From: a virus
Length of the DNA stretch: 37,987 bases
IMG/VR virus record: IMGVR_UViG_3300042553_000307
Coordinates: 1 to 37,987 of that record
Direction: 5' to 3' (one strand)
Numbering within the stretch: the stretch's first letter is position 1; each line of letters starts with the position of its first letter. The notes beneath the pieces were generated by a model. That model made no database searches and had not been told where the DNA came from. It was given only the letters and a program-made list of their open reading frames with translations. The position numbers were made by a program, and so were the translations under genes. Of this stretch, positions 30,583-37,693 are shown piece by piece.

Positions 30583-31448
30583 TGGCAGTCATAGGGTTTC
30601 GAGAAGTCCTGCCGCGCACGTTCTCGCACAAGTTCGGCGAAAGTCCGACTGCCGAGCGAAAGGTTGTTATCACGGTAGATGGTCCTGAGAGCCATCAGGC
30701 TGTCATCGGTGCTGTCGGCATTCTGCACGGCGACTCTCACCCAGAGTTCACCTACCTGCGAATGCTTGATGCCCAGATGTCAGAGACTGACAGGCACCAC
30801 GTTGAGATCACGTACAAGTACGAGCTACCGAAGCAGCAGGATCTTGACCCCAACCCGCTTGCACGGCCAGACGTGTGGTCGTTCTCGACAGGCGGTGCCC
30901 AGGTGCCGGCGCTCGTGTACTACGAAGGCAGCGGCAACGGCAGCCGCAAGCCACTTCAAAACTCTGCCAAAGACTTTTTTGAGGGGCTGACCGTAACTGA
31001 AGCAGAAGTGCGGGCAACCATTTCTGGCAATCGGGCAGCGTTTCCGCTGGATCTAGCAGCTGGAGTGACGAACTCGGTGAACTCTTCTTCGTACCTTGGC
31101 GGCGATGCTCATACGTGGTTTTGCTCTGGCATCGGTGGGCAGCAGGCGTCAGAGGTGGTGAACGGCCAGGAGATCAGATACTGGCAAGTCACGGTTGAAC
31201 TCATCTTCCGTGCGAGCGGGCACAGCCTGCTTCTGCCTGACGTTGGGTGGAACTACCTAGAGGATGGCGAGAAAAAACGTGTGTGGGTCAAGGACTCAGA
31301 AACTAAAGAGAAGGTGGCATCCTCATCTCCTCGAGCCCTGACAACTGCCGGGGCGATGAAGGGCGACAATGAAGAACCTGACATTCTGACTCGCCGCGTG
31401 TACCCAGAGGCAGACTTCGCTTCGTACTTTGGAACGCCGAGCTTCTGA
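30582..31448 (+). CDS. tail-tip associated protein, 288 aa
   Basis: TAATG start directly after the tape measure. Contains FREVLPRTFSHKFGESPTAERKVVITVDG and later YWQVTVELIFRASGHSLLLPDVGWNYLEDGEKKR. The second part is a beta-rich tail-protein-like end (VTVELIFR, then a description of columns LLPDVGWNYL as in minor tail proteins that bind tube ends). Position suggests a distal tail or baseplate component. Family not identified. Confidence 0.7.
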   Translation: MAVIGFREVLPRTFSHKFGESPTAERKVVITVDGPESHQAVIGAVGILHGDSHPEFTYLRMLDAQMSETDRHHVEITYKYELPKQQDLDPNPLARPDVWSFSTGGAQVPALVYYEGSGNGSRKPLQNSAKDFFEGLTVTEAEVRATISGNRAAFPLDLAAGVTNSVNSSSYLGGDAHTWFCSGIGGQQASEVVNGQEIRYWQVTVELIFRASGHSLLLPDVGWNYLEDGEKKRVWVKDSETKEKVASSSPRALTTAGAMKGDNEEPDILTRRVYPEADFASYFGTPSF

Positions 31449-31451
31449 CCC

Positions 31452-31952
31452 ATGGCATACCAACGAAATATCTCCATCGCGTCGGCAGGCACGGCTGGCA
31501 TCCGCGTCACGTTCTGCAGCACCGCGTACTCAGGTTCTTTCTCCTGCACCTCGTACCCTGTGTTTTCCGCAGCAACGACTGACGGCACCAACCGCTACGC
31601 AGCCAACACGCCGCTTAAGCAGCTGTCGCCTGCGGGTAGCTTCCGGGCCGCCAATAACCCGGCAGTGTCTTTCAGTAGTGCCAGCGGCACTGCGCTGGTG
31701 ACTTTCCCGTATGGCACGTCATTCAGCAGCACTTCGCAAGAGTACGAGTCTGGCGGCAGCCCGCGACGCTACAAGTACATCCTGCACACATCAGAGCACA
31801 CGCCCGCAACTGCCTACTCTGCGAGTGTCTCGGCCAGCACGGCCGTGGTGATGTTTGGATCAGTTGACGTGCGTGTGGTCAGCACGGCGTCTGCGTCATT
31901 TGTCAGTGTTTGCGCAGACGCTGTTGAAGGCAGCGCAGGCGGAGGGCTGTAG
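31452..31952 (+). CDS. hypothetical virion-like beta protein, 166 aa
   Basis: ATG 31452. Highly Ser/Thr/Ala-rich and beta-rich (ISIASAGTAGIRVTFCSTAYSGSFSCTSYPV; AYSASVSASTAVVMFGSVDVRVV). No helix-rich domain, no catalytic motif. Composition fits a tail-tip or fibre-like surface protein. Two bases separate it from the next gene. Confidence 0.6.
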   Translation: MAYQRNISIASAGTAGIRVTFCSTAYSGSFSCTSYPVFSAATTDGTNRYAANTPLKQLSPAGSFRAANNPAVSFSSASGTALVTFPYGTSFSSTSQEYESGGSPRRYKYILHTSEHTPATAYSASVSASTAVVMFGSVDVRVVSTASASFVSVCADAVEGSAGGGL

Positions 31953-31954
31953 GC

Positions 31955-32437
31955 ATGGCCCAAAAGCCAGACGGGAAACCGGCGAAGACTGAGCGGGTCA
32001 CTTTCACGCGGCCAGCTGCTGAGCGGATAGCAAAGGTGGTACGAGAGGTTGAGGCTGGCGACCGCGACCAGGCTGGGATGACTTTCGGCAATCGCGCTGG
32101 CGGATTATCTGGCAAGGTCTTCCGCGTCTGCACGTTCACTGGTGCGTGGTCTATGGGCTCCAGCAAGAACGTCACGTTTAAGTACCAGCCCACGACACCA
32201 AACACGGCGGTAGTGCAAAACGATTTAATCAATCTGCCAAGTGCTGGCACGCGCAACTGCGTCATCGGCCGCGAAGGCACCGCCTGGCATCTCATCAACT
32301 GGCAGTGGGATGTTGCATACGCTGCGACTGCGGCTACGCTCACTACGACATCGCTGCGGTTTGACACGCTGCCCGTTGGCGTAGTTGGCACATCGTCAGT
32401 AAGCTCGTTCTCAATTTCCGTTACTGCCTGCACGTAG
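31955..32437 (+). CDS. hypothetical virion-like beta protein, 160 aa
   Basis: Basic N-terminal helix (PDGKPAKTERVTFTRPAAERIAKVVREVEAGDRDQAG) followed by beta-rich segments (FRVCTFTGAWSMGSSKNVTFKYQP, RFDTLPVGVVGTSSVSSFSISVTA). It resembles small adapters with a helical attachment part and a beta head, such as tail-tip accessory proteins. No recognised family. Confidence 0.6.
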   Translation: MAQKPDGKPAKTERVTFTRPAAERIAKVVREVEAGDRDQAGMTFGNRAGGLSGKVFRVCTFTGAWSMGSSKNVTFKYQPTTPNTAVVQNDLINLPSAGTRNCVIGREGTAWHLINWQWDVAYAATAATLTTTSLRFDTLPVGVVGTSSVSSFSISVTACT

Positions 32438-32444
32438 TCTTAAA

Positions 32445-32927
32445 ATGCCAATTGCCGCGAAGTCCGGAAAAATACTTATCAAAGATACAATGCTTGCCAC
32501 TACGTGCTCTTGCTGCTGTTCTTACCCTTCTGAAATCAGTATCACATTTGGCATTCAAACGTACACAAACGTTAGCTGCCCGGCAGTTGCTCAAGCGGCT
32601 ACCGATGCTTTCTCTGGAACTACTTATGTTCTCACTGGAGGAAGCACGTCTGCCAACACTGCTGGTTACGTATACGATGTCGGAGGCGTGAGAATTATAG
32701 TTGAATTCATCAACTCCTCAACCAGTGTTATCGCAATTACATCCAACATTCCAGTTGATTGCGATGGACTTCCTGGCAGAGCGGACACGTATAGGTTTTA
32801 TCCTTTTAATGGAGGTACGGCCCCTGTCTACGACATTTGCACAAACCAAAACGTGAATCCATTGAGATACCCATTTTTCGCAAACATGGTCGTGGACGTG
32901 TTTCCGTTTTTTACCTTTTCGCGATGA
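32445..32927 (+). CDS. Cys-rich hypothetical protein in an AT-richer island
   Basis: 160 aa from ATG 32445; no good ribosome site is visible. Residues about 20-26 are a CSCCCSY cluster, with further Cys at CPAV, VDCDG and ICTNQ. The rest is beta-rich (SITFGIQTYTNV, TYVLTGGSTSANTAGYVYDV, IIVEFINSSTSVIAIT). The DNA (32438-33010) is clearly more AT-rich than its neighbours, with codons ending in A/T, which suggests recent acquisition of this part. It may be an adhesin-like tip protein. Confidence 0.6.
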   Translation: MPIAAKSGKILIKDTMLATTCSCCCSYPSEISITFGIQTYTNVSCPAVAQAATDAFSGTTYVLTGGSTSANTAGYVYDVGGVRIIVEFINSSTSVIAITSNIPVDCDGLPGRADTYRFYPFNGGTAPVYDICTNQNVNPLRYPFFANMVVDVFPFFTFSR

Positions 32928-33289
32928 TTTGCCAACTAGATTCGAAAACCTCGTGCTGTATCGTGTGTGGCAGACATGCCCGCTCTCTGAAAACATTTCG
33001 CGTCTGTACCGAAATTACTCAGGGGCGGCGTGTACAAAATCCTGGCACTGAGCTTAGCAACATACTGCGAGACTGGCTCGGCATTGAGTCCACGCCGACG
33101 TGCTCGTGCAACGCGATGGCCCGAAAGATGGACGAGCGTGGCCCAGACTGGTGCAGGTCTGACGAAGGCATGGCTGAGATTCTTGGCGTCATGCGGACAG
33201 AGCACGCCAAGCGGAAAACAATCTTGCCGTGGTCCGACATCGCTGCTCGGCAGCTGGTGCTTCTCGCCTGTCGCAGGGCTGCCGGTTGA
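32924..33289 (+). CDS. Cys-containing hypothetical protein, 121 aa
   Basis: ATG at the ATGA overlap 32924. N-terminal SKTSCCIVCGRHARSLKTFRVC is a zinc-ribbon-like Cys arrangement, and CSCNAMARKMDERGPDWCRSD follows with three more Cys. The C-terminal half (about 85-121) is helical (MAEILGVMRTEHAKRKTILPWSDIAARQLVLLACRRA). Composition returns to the GC-rich norm from about 33010 on. Function unknown. Confidence 0.6.
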   Translation: MICQLDSKTSCCIVCGRHARSLKTFRVCTEITQGRRVQNPGTELSNILRDWLGIESTPTCSCNAMARKMDERGPDWCRSDEGMAEILGVMRTEHAKRKTILPWSDIAARQLVLLACRRAAG

Positions 33290-33324
33290 CGCCCCCGCTA
33301 CGGTGGTAAGCGAAAGGGCGAGCC

Positions 33325-33612
33325 GTGGAAGATCACCACTTCACACTCAACGGCGACGAGCGGTGGCTAGTCCGTTTCACGGACCTCAAGGGCCAGGCGT
33401 ACGGCTACACCTTTTCGCAGAAGTCCAAGCGGCCACGCATCTTGATTCACAGCGGGCTTAAGGGCCGGCACAAGCTCACGATCCTGACGCACGAACTACT
33501 CCATGCGCTTTTTCCAACCGCAAGCGAGGAGCACGTCGAGCAGGCCGGCAAGGACATCAGCAAGGTGCTCTATAGCCTGGGCTACAGGGAGGTAAACGAT
33601 GGCGAAGGGTAG
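33325..33612 (+). CDS. HExxH zinc metallopeptidase-like small protein, 95 aa
   Basis: GTG 33325 after GAAAGGGCGAGCC. Motif HELLH at 56-60 in ILTHELLHALFPTASEEHVEQ, with acidic residues E68/E69 nine residues later, which fits the gluzincin-type third ligand. Upstream strands LVRFTDLKGQAYGYTF and RPRILIHSGLKG are consistent with a minimal metzincin-like fold. Much shorter than SprT or ImmA proteins. Might be a toxin-antitoxin-like or host-protein protease; no target known. Overlaps the next gene. Confidence 0.68.
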   Translation: MEDHHFTLNGDERWLVRFTDLKGQAYGYTFSQKSKRPRILIHSGLKGRHKLTILTHELLHALFPTASEEHVEQAGKDISKVLYSLGYREVNDGEG

Positions 33613-33847
33613 CAGTCTCACTGAGTCTGTCGGGGATGCGGTGAGGGCGTGCAAGCCAGGGAACTGGTGGGACGCACTGCCGAAGGAAACGCAGACGGAA
33701 CTTCTTGACATTCGCAAGAGGTTTCAGAACGGCGAGTATCCGGTGAAGCGTCTGACGCTGGCGCGGATTCTCTCAGACAAATGCCGCGAGCGTGGCATCC
33801 ACTCGTGCAAGGAAAAAAGGTTTGCCGAATGGCTGTCAAAAAACTAG
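33599..33847 (+). CDS. small helical hypothetical protein, 82 aa
   Basis: ATG 33599 inside the end of the HExxH gene. Helical, basic (ETQTELLDIRKRFQNGEYPVKRLTLARILSDKC, then GIHSCKEKRFAEWLSK). The form recalls small DNA-binding or regulatory proteins. It overlaps the phosphoesterase gene by about 19 bases. Confidence 0.65.
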   Translation: MAKGSSLTESVGDAVRACKPGNWWDALPKETQTELLDIRKRFQNGEYPVKRLTLARILSDKCRERGIHSCKEKRFAEWLSKN

Positions 33848-34902
33848 ACATCGCCGTGGCTGATGCCGTGGCCGATGCTTCTCGGCTAGCAACGGACGCC
33901 GAACTAGCACGCCTCCGCTCCGAAGTGGCGACGCTGAAAGGCCGCTACAAGGCGGCACTCCAGGCCATCGACGCCGCGAATGAGCGGGCAAACGCTATCG
34001 CAGGGCTCTCGGGCATTAAGGCCGCGAAGCAGCATGCGCCGAAGAAGGTACGTCATGCGAAGCACGACGCGACGGCGGTGCTGATGCTCTCGGACGTGCA
34101 TTGTGAAGAGCGTGTGCTGCCGGAGACTGTGAACGGCGAGAACGACTACTCGCTTGACGTGTGCCAGCGGCGGTTAGGTGAACTCGAGGAGCGGTTCATC
34201 GCCTGCCTCCAGCACGAACGCAATCAAGCGAACATTCGTCGCGTGCTCATCTGGCTCGGAGGGGATTTCATCACGGGCCACATTCACCCTGACTGCATGG
34301 AAGTTGCGGCACTTTCGCCCATGAACGCAACGCGGTGGATCGCTGAGCGGCTGCGGAGAATGATTGACGCGATCGCCGCAGAGGCTGATCAAGTCATCGT
34401 CTGCACGAACGCCGGCAACCACGGCAGGAGCACCGAGAAAAACCGCATCGCCACAGAGCTTGAGCACTCGTGGGAGCAGATGATGTATTTCACGCTGGCC
34501 CGCGAGGAGGCCAACGCGAACGTCGAATGGCGGATTGCTGAGGGGCATCTGGGCTACGTGGACCTCGACGGCTTTCTCGTACGCACGACGCACGGCCACA
34601 GCATCCGTTTCGCTGGTGGCGTCTACGGCCTGGCTCTGCCAGCAAGTAAGGCGATTGCTAGATGGGACGCAGGACGCAAAGCGAACCTGACGATATTCGG
34701 GCACTACCACTCGTTCGGCTGGCTGCGCGGTGCCCGCTACGTCGCCAACGGCTCAGTGATTGGACACAGCCCATACGCTGAGCGGGTTGCATCGCCAGAG
34801 CGACCGTGCCAAGGGATGGCAATCATCGACCACGGCCGCAACGAAGTGACGCGGGCGTACCCATTGTTTTGCGACAGAGACTTGAGAAAGGGAACCAAAT
34901 GA
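33829..34902 (+). CDS. calcineurin-like metallophosphoesterase
   Basis: 357 aa from ATG 33829. N-terminal coiled coil about 12-58. Complete dimetal site: SDVH (D89, H91), GGD (144-146, in IWLGGDFITG), GNH (196-198, TNAGNHGR), THGHS (254-258) and GHYHS (291-295). Phosphodiester or phosphomonoester hydrolysis with a nucleotide or nucleic acid substrate is typical; family members in phages may cut host cyclic-nucleotide signals or DNA ends. It is followed by an ATGA-coupled gene. Confidence 0.88.
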   Translation: MAVKKLDIAVADAVADASRLATDAELARLRSEVATLKGRYKAALQAIDAANERANAIAGLSGIKAAKQHAPKKVRHAKHDATAVLMLSDVHCEERVLPETVNGENDYSLDVCQRRLGELEERFIACLQHERNQANIRRVLIWLGGDFITGHIHPDCMEVAALSPMNATRWIAERLRRMIDAIAAEADQVIVCTNAGNHGRSTEKNRIATELEHSWEQMMYFTLAREEANANVEWRIAEGHLGYVDLDGFLVRTTHGHSIRFAGGVYGLALPASKAIARWDAGRKANLTIFGHYHSFGWLRGARYVANGSVIGHSPYAERVASPERPCQGMAIIDHGRNEVTRAYPLFCDRDLRKGTK

Positions 34903-35471
34903 CGACCACGATTGAAGACGCCAACGAGTTGCTGCGTGCTGCTGTCGAGATCCGCCGCGAGAACCAAGCGGCTGGGAAGCCACGCGAGGAGTGGTACGAC
35001 GTGTCGCAGGCGGCGACAGAACCTAGGTGCTTTGATGCAAGTACCGAGGAAACGCAACACGTCGATGAGCCATACATCGAGCACCTGCTGCACGAGCACC
35101 ACCTGCACCGGGCTGGCCTAACGCAAGACGAACTAGACGAAGCCCTTGAGCGTCTGGCCGGCGACGGCATCACGCACGAGCAGCGGCCCGGTTCGCTGCC
35201 GTTTCTTGAACTGCTCGAGGAGTTGCGGCAGCTGCACTACGAAAAGACTGCCTCGTATGGCGGTGCGGCGGACCCATTTGAGAACGTCACCGCATCGGCC
35301 AAGTGTGGCGTTGAGCCCTGGCGGCGAGCGTTGTGTGACTTGTCTGACTGCGTGGTGCGGATGCAGAAGTACGCCAACGGCCAGCCCGTGGACTACGAGA
35401 ACGCCTTGATTGACGCCGCCAACTGGTCGCTCATCTGTCTGCTTAAGTTGCGGGAGGCCAAGCGTGGCTGA
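34899..35471 (+). CDS. DUF1599-like (nucleotide modification associated) protein
   Basis: 190 aa. The N-terminal 100 residues (MTTTIEDANELLRAAVEIRRENQ, then a His-rich EHLLHEHHLHRAGL stretch) are not recognised. The C-terminal part (about 103-188) fits the pattern of DUF1599/nucleotide-modification-associated domains: LLEELRQLHYEKTASYGGAADPFENV, then GVEPWRRALCDLSDCVVRMQKYANG and ENALIDAANWSLICLLKL. These helices resemble the MazG-like nucleotide-binding class. A link to nucleotide metabolism is inferred only. Confidence 0.5.
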   Translation: MTTTIEDANELLRAAVEIRRENQAAGKPREEWYDVSQAATEPRCFDASTEETQHVDEPYIEHLLHEHHLHRAGLTQDELDEALERLAGDGITHEQRPGSLPFLELLEELRQLHYEKTASYGGAADPFENVTASAKCGVEPWRRALCDLSDCVVRMQKYANGQPVDYENALIDAANWSLICLLKLREAKRG

Positions 35472-35646
35472 GCCGCTCACTGACGCCTACCTGCAGCAGT
35501 GCGAGTGGGACGCCCGCAAGTTCTCCGGCTGCTGGGACCAGGGCACAAGCGGCGTATTGGCGGCACACGTCATGCGGTTGTTGGCCGAGCTCAGCCGCGT
35601 GAAGGGCGAGGCCGCTGTGCAGCGGGCGAGGCACTTTGACTCATGA
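35464..35646 (+). CDS. small hypothetical protein, 60 aa
   Basis: GTG 35464 overlapping the previous stop region. Contains LTDAYLQQCEWDARKFSGCWDQG and a helix (VLAAHVMRLLAELSRVKGEAAVQ). No family recognised. It is the last gene of the rightward block; the convergent integrase ends 66 bp later. Confidence 0.6.
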   Translation: MAEPLTDAYLQQCEWDARKFSGCWDQGTSGVLAAHVMRLLAELSRVKGEAAVQRARHFDS

Positions 35647-35661
35647 CCTAGGCCAGGGCTT

Positions 35662-35698
35662 GAGCGGCGGCGGTTTTATCCCTTTCCCGCCGTCGCTC
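35662..35698. other. inverted repeat between convergent genes (possible terminator or attP)
   Basis: Arms GAGCGGCGGCGG (35662-35673) and CCGCCGTCGCTC (35687-35698), 12 bp with one G-T mismatch pair, loop TTTTATCCCTTTC. There is no T-run on either side, so a Rho-independent terminator is not certain; as a bidirectional stem it would still suit convergent genes. The 66-bp gap between the integrase end and the last rightward gene is also the expected place of attP. Confidence 0.5.
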
Positions 35699-35712
35699 GC
35701 CCTGTGCCTGGT

Positions 35713-36654
35713 TCATCTCGGCCTGCCCGGCCCAGCATCTGGCCTGTCTTCCGGCCGCTGCGTGATGTCTGGCAGGTAGTCGAGGTTGGATTCCCTGCCC
35801 GTGATCTCCTCGTCGTAGTAGTGGGTTTCCGCCATCTCCTCGCTGCTGTGCCCCAGCTGCTTCTTGGCAGACACGCCTGCTTTCTTGAGGTAACTGGCCG
35901 TCGATTTGCGGATGCTGTGAAACGGGTGGTACGGCACCCCCGCTGTGCGACACAGCACCCGCAAACTTCCGTAGATGGACAGGAACTCACGATCCTCCAC
36001 CCAAGGCCACACACGCTCGCTGGGGGCCCCTTTGCACATAGCCAGCATCTTGGCCAGTTCTGGCGTGATCGCCCGTGTAATCGTCTCCCTGTGCCCTTTA
36101 CGGGTGGCAGCCAGGAACGTCAGCGTGTGCCGCTCAAGATCCACCTCTGACCACCGGAGCTCGAGCACGGCACCAATGCGCTCGCCCGTCTGGAACATGG
36201 CGAGAATCTTGGTCACCCAGTACCAGGCGGCTGGCTTGCCGCATATGTGGCCTTTGCGGTGGCGTGCGGCCTCCACCAGCTGGGACAGTTGGGTGGCGTT
36301 GAAAGCCTTTGGCACCGGCTTAGGGACGCGAGGCCGGGCGTAGTCGGGGAACTCCACCAGCTCGCCGTTGCTGCGTTTCCATCGTTTCTTGGCCAGCCAA
36401 GTCCACAGGCTCCGAAGGTGGGCGCTGTCTTTCGCCAGCGAGGCCGGCGAGATCTTCTTCCACTTGCTGTGCTGGGTAGCCTGCCGCCACCTCAGGAACT
36501 TTGCGGCCGTTAAATCATCCAGATCGTCCACCGTGGGCTCATGCCCCAGGTAGTCGCGGAACCTGTCCAGGCTGCTCAGGTACATCACCACCGAGCGGTC
36601 AGAGAGCCCTTTGAGCGGGGCCACTCGGTCAATCAGCAAATCCCTCAAAGTCAT
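35713..36654 (-). CDS. int: tyrosine-type site-specific integrase
   Basis: 313 aa, the only - strand gene. N-terminal SAM-like domain about 1-110 (SDRSVVMYLSSLDRFRDYLG). Catalytic domain with R159 (FQTGERIGAV), K186 (ATRKGHRE), H246-x-x-R249 (PFHSIRKS), H269 (QLGHSS) and the nucleophile Y279 or Y280 (ETHYYDE). It integrates and, with an excisionase, excises the phage. ATG at 36652-36654 has GGGAGGCGTGCG before it on the - strand. Upstream is a predicted promoter with a CTGTACAG element between its boxes. Confidence 0.93.
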   Translation of the reverse strand: MTLRDLLIDRVAPLKGLSDRSVVMYLSSLDRFRDYLGHEPTVDDLDDLTAAKFLRWRQATQHSKWKKISPASLAKDSAHLRSLWTWLAKKRWKRSNGELVEFPDYARPRVPKPVPKAFNATQLSQLVEAARHRKGHICGKPAAWYWVTKILAMFQTGERIGAVLELRWSEVDLERHTLTFLAATRKGHRETITRAITPELAKMLAMCKGAPSERVWPWVEDREFLSIYGSLRVLCRTAGVPYHPFHSIRKSTASYLKKAGVSAKKQLGHSSEEMAETHYYDEEITGRESNLDYLPDITQRPEDRPDAGPGRPR

Positions 36655-36686
36655 CGCACGCCTCCCATTTTCTTGTCAAAAAGGCG

Positions 36687-36715
36687 ATGCTACCGGATAC
36701 TGTACAGATGTTCAA
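36687..36715 (-). promoter_or_regulatory. predicted integrase promoter
   Basis: On the - strand: TTGAAC (-35, plus-strand 36710-36715), 17-bp spacer, TAGCAT (-10, plus-strand 36687-36692), then the ribosome site and ATG at 36654. The spacer contains a CTGTACAG palindrome. Matches to consensus are 4 of 6 in each box, so this is a medium-quality prediction. Confidence 0.55.
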
Positions 36716-36761
36716 TCTACACCCCATCCGTTAGAAACATCGCCGCGAATCTACTGTACAG
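36698..36761. promoter_or_regulatory. pair of TACTGTACAG operator-like palindromes
   Basis: TACTGTACAG occurs at 36698-36707 and again at 36752-36761, 54 bp apart (centre to centre about five helical turns). Each contains the 8-bp palindrome CTGTACAG. The first lies in the spacer of the integrase promoter. TACTGT and ACAG are the half-sites of an E. coli LexA box, but with the central spacer missing. I saw no further copy of this string in the window, though I could not search exhaustively. Likely binding sites for a phage repressor. Confidence 0.6.
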
Positions 36762-36797
36762 CGTTTCCAGAAAAGCAGGCAAGGCGAGTTTGGCGGT

Positions 36798-36825
36798 TTG
36801 ACGAACTAGCAGATAGCGTTAGCAT
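36798..36825 (+). promoter_or_regulatory. predicted rightward promoter for the HTH gene
   Basis: TTGACG (36798-36803), 16-bp spacer, TAGCAT (36820-36825). The expected start site, near 36832, lies close to the ATG at 36833 and 10 bp before ATG 36842. The same -10 hexamer TAGCAT is used by the predicted integrase promoter, and the same -35 TTGACG by the one at 37152. Confidence 0.55.
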
Positions 36826-36841
36826 CTGAGGGATGGTTGCA

Positions 36842-37105
36842 ATGACTCCACACACACTAGACGGCGGCGAATACCTCACGGTGCTTGAGGCCGTCGAGCA
36901 CATGGGCTGCTCTGAGGCATGGGTTCGCACGCTTCTAGGGCGGGGCCAGCTGCCCGGCGCAAAGCGGATCGGCCAACGTGTCTGGCTCATTCCCAAGTCT
37001 GCCGCCACTGAAGCCAAGTCAGCCTTGACCAGCAGGGCGACCGGCAAGCGGCACCTAGCCAAGCGTCCCGCTGCCAAGCGGAAGAAGGCGAAGCGGAAGA
37101 AGTAG
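36842..37105 (+). CDS. excisionase-like helix-turn-helix (HTH_17 / MerR-type) protein
   Basis: 87 aa from ATG 36842; ATG 36833 is in frame and would give 90 aa. Residues about 8-50 match the HTH_17/excisionase pattern: GGEYLTVLEAVEHMGCSEAWVRTLLGRGQLPGAKRIGQRVWLI. The C-terminal third is a very Lys/Arg/Ala-rich tail (KRHLAKRPAAKRKKAKRKK), like a histone-type nonspecific DNA contact. Divergent from the integrase; it may act as Xis or as a regulator of the shared control region. Confidence 0.8.
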   Translation: MTPHTLDGGEYLTVLEAVEHMGCSEAWVRTLLGRGQLPGAKRIGQRVWLIPKSAATEAKSALTSRATGKRHLAKRPAAKRKKAKRKK

Positions 37106-37151
37106 CGTTTTTCCGCTGGAAACGCCCCCCAAAAAATCTTTTCTCTCCCCA

Positions 37152-37180
37152 TTGACGCCTAACTGACGATAGCCTAAACT
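37152..37180 (+). promoter_or_regulatory. predicted rightward promoter
   Basis: TTGACG (37152-37157), 17-bp spacer, TAAACT (37175-37180). A TGACGATAGCC word (37164-37174) lies in the spacer. It would produce a transcript starting near 37187, so the ATG at 37232 gives a 45-base leader, with AACGGGAGACGAC as the ribosome site. On a circular genome it would also read into the early genes at 117. Confidence 0.6.
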
Positions 37181-37231
37181 ACACCCATGCGAGCAAGTGA
37201 GACTCGCGGGACAAAAACGGGAGACGACAAC

Positions 37232-37459
37232 ATGAAGACGATCAAGCTGGCCTACGACGCCGAAGGCATCACGCAAACTTGGCTGGCTGAGCACGATTCG
37301 CGGAATGGCGGTTGGATCGTGACCGACCACGAAGGCGACAAGAAGTTTTTCTCTGGTTGCTTTGCCGAGGCGCTGGACCACATGCAAGCCTTCACGCTGC
37401 CGAACTGGGGTATGCGTGTGATCGGAATCGGCGGCGCTCCTTGGAACCCCGGCTGGTGA
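37232..37459 (+). CDS. small hypothetical protein, 75 aa
   Basis: ATG 37232 with AACGGGAGACGACAAC before it, preferred to ATG 37187, which lies at the predicted transcription start. Contains MKTIKLAYDAEGITQTWLAEHDSRNGGWIVTDHEGDK and FAEALDHMQAFTLPNWGM. No family recognised. First rightward gene in the control-to-early region. Confidence 0.6.
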   Translation: MKTIKLAYDAEGITQTWLAEHDSRNGGWIVTDHEGDKKFFSGCFAEALDHMQAFTLPNWGMRVIGIGGAPWNPGW

Positions 37460-37549
37460 ACGGCGCAAGGTGGGGCCACCCGGCCTGCCGACAGCTGCGA
37501 AACGGTTGGCAATCCCACACAGGATTCTTTGGCCAAGGAGGGCCACCAA

Positions 37550-37693
37550 ATGCAACGCCGATGGAATGCCGCCCTGCAATCGCTCGTCTTGGTCCGCCTG
37601 GGCCAGGAGCTTGGCACCGACTCAAGCCTAGCCCAGACCGTGGCTCACGCGATTGATTTCGCTGTAGGCACACTCGCCAGATTTCTGCCTTGA
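37550..37693 (+). CDS. small hypothetical protein, 47 aa
   Basis: ATG 37550 follows CCAAGGAGGGCCACCAA, a strong ribosome site; the frame ends at TGA 37691-37693. The product is helical (RWNAALQSLVLVRLGQELG, TVAHAIDFAVGTLARF). It was too short for the usual cut-offs. A good ribosome site and the position in a compact gene row support it; no homolog known to me. Confidence 0.55.
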   Translation: MQRRWNAALQSLVLVRLGQELGTDSSLAQTVAHAIDFAVGTLARFLP

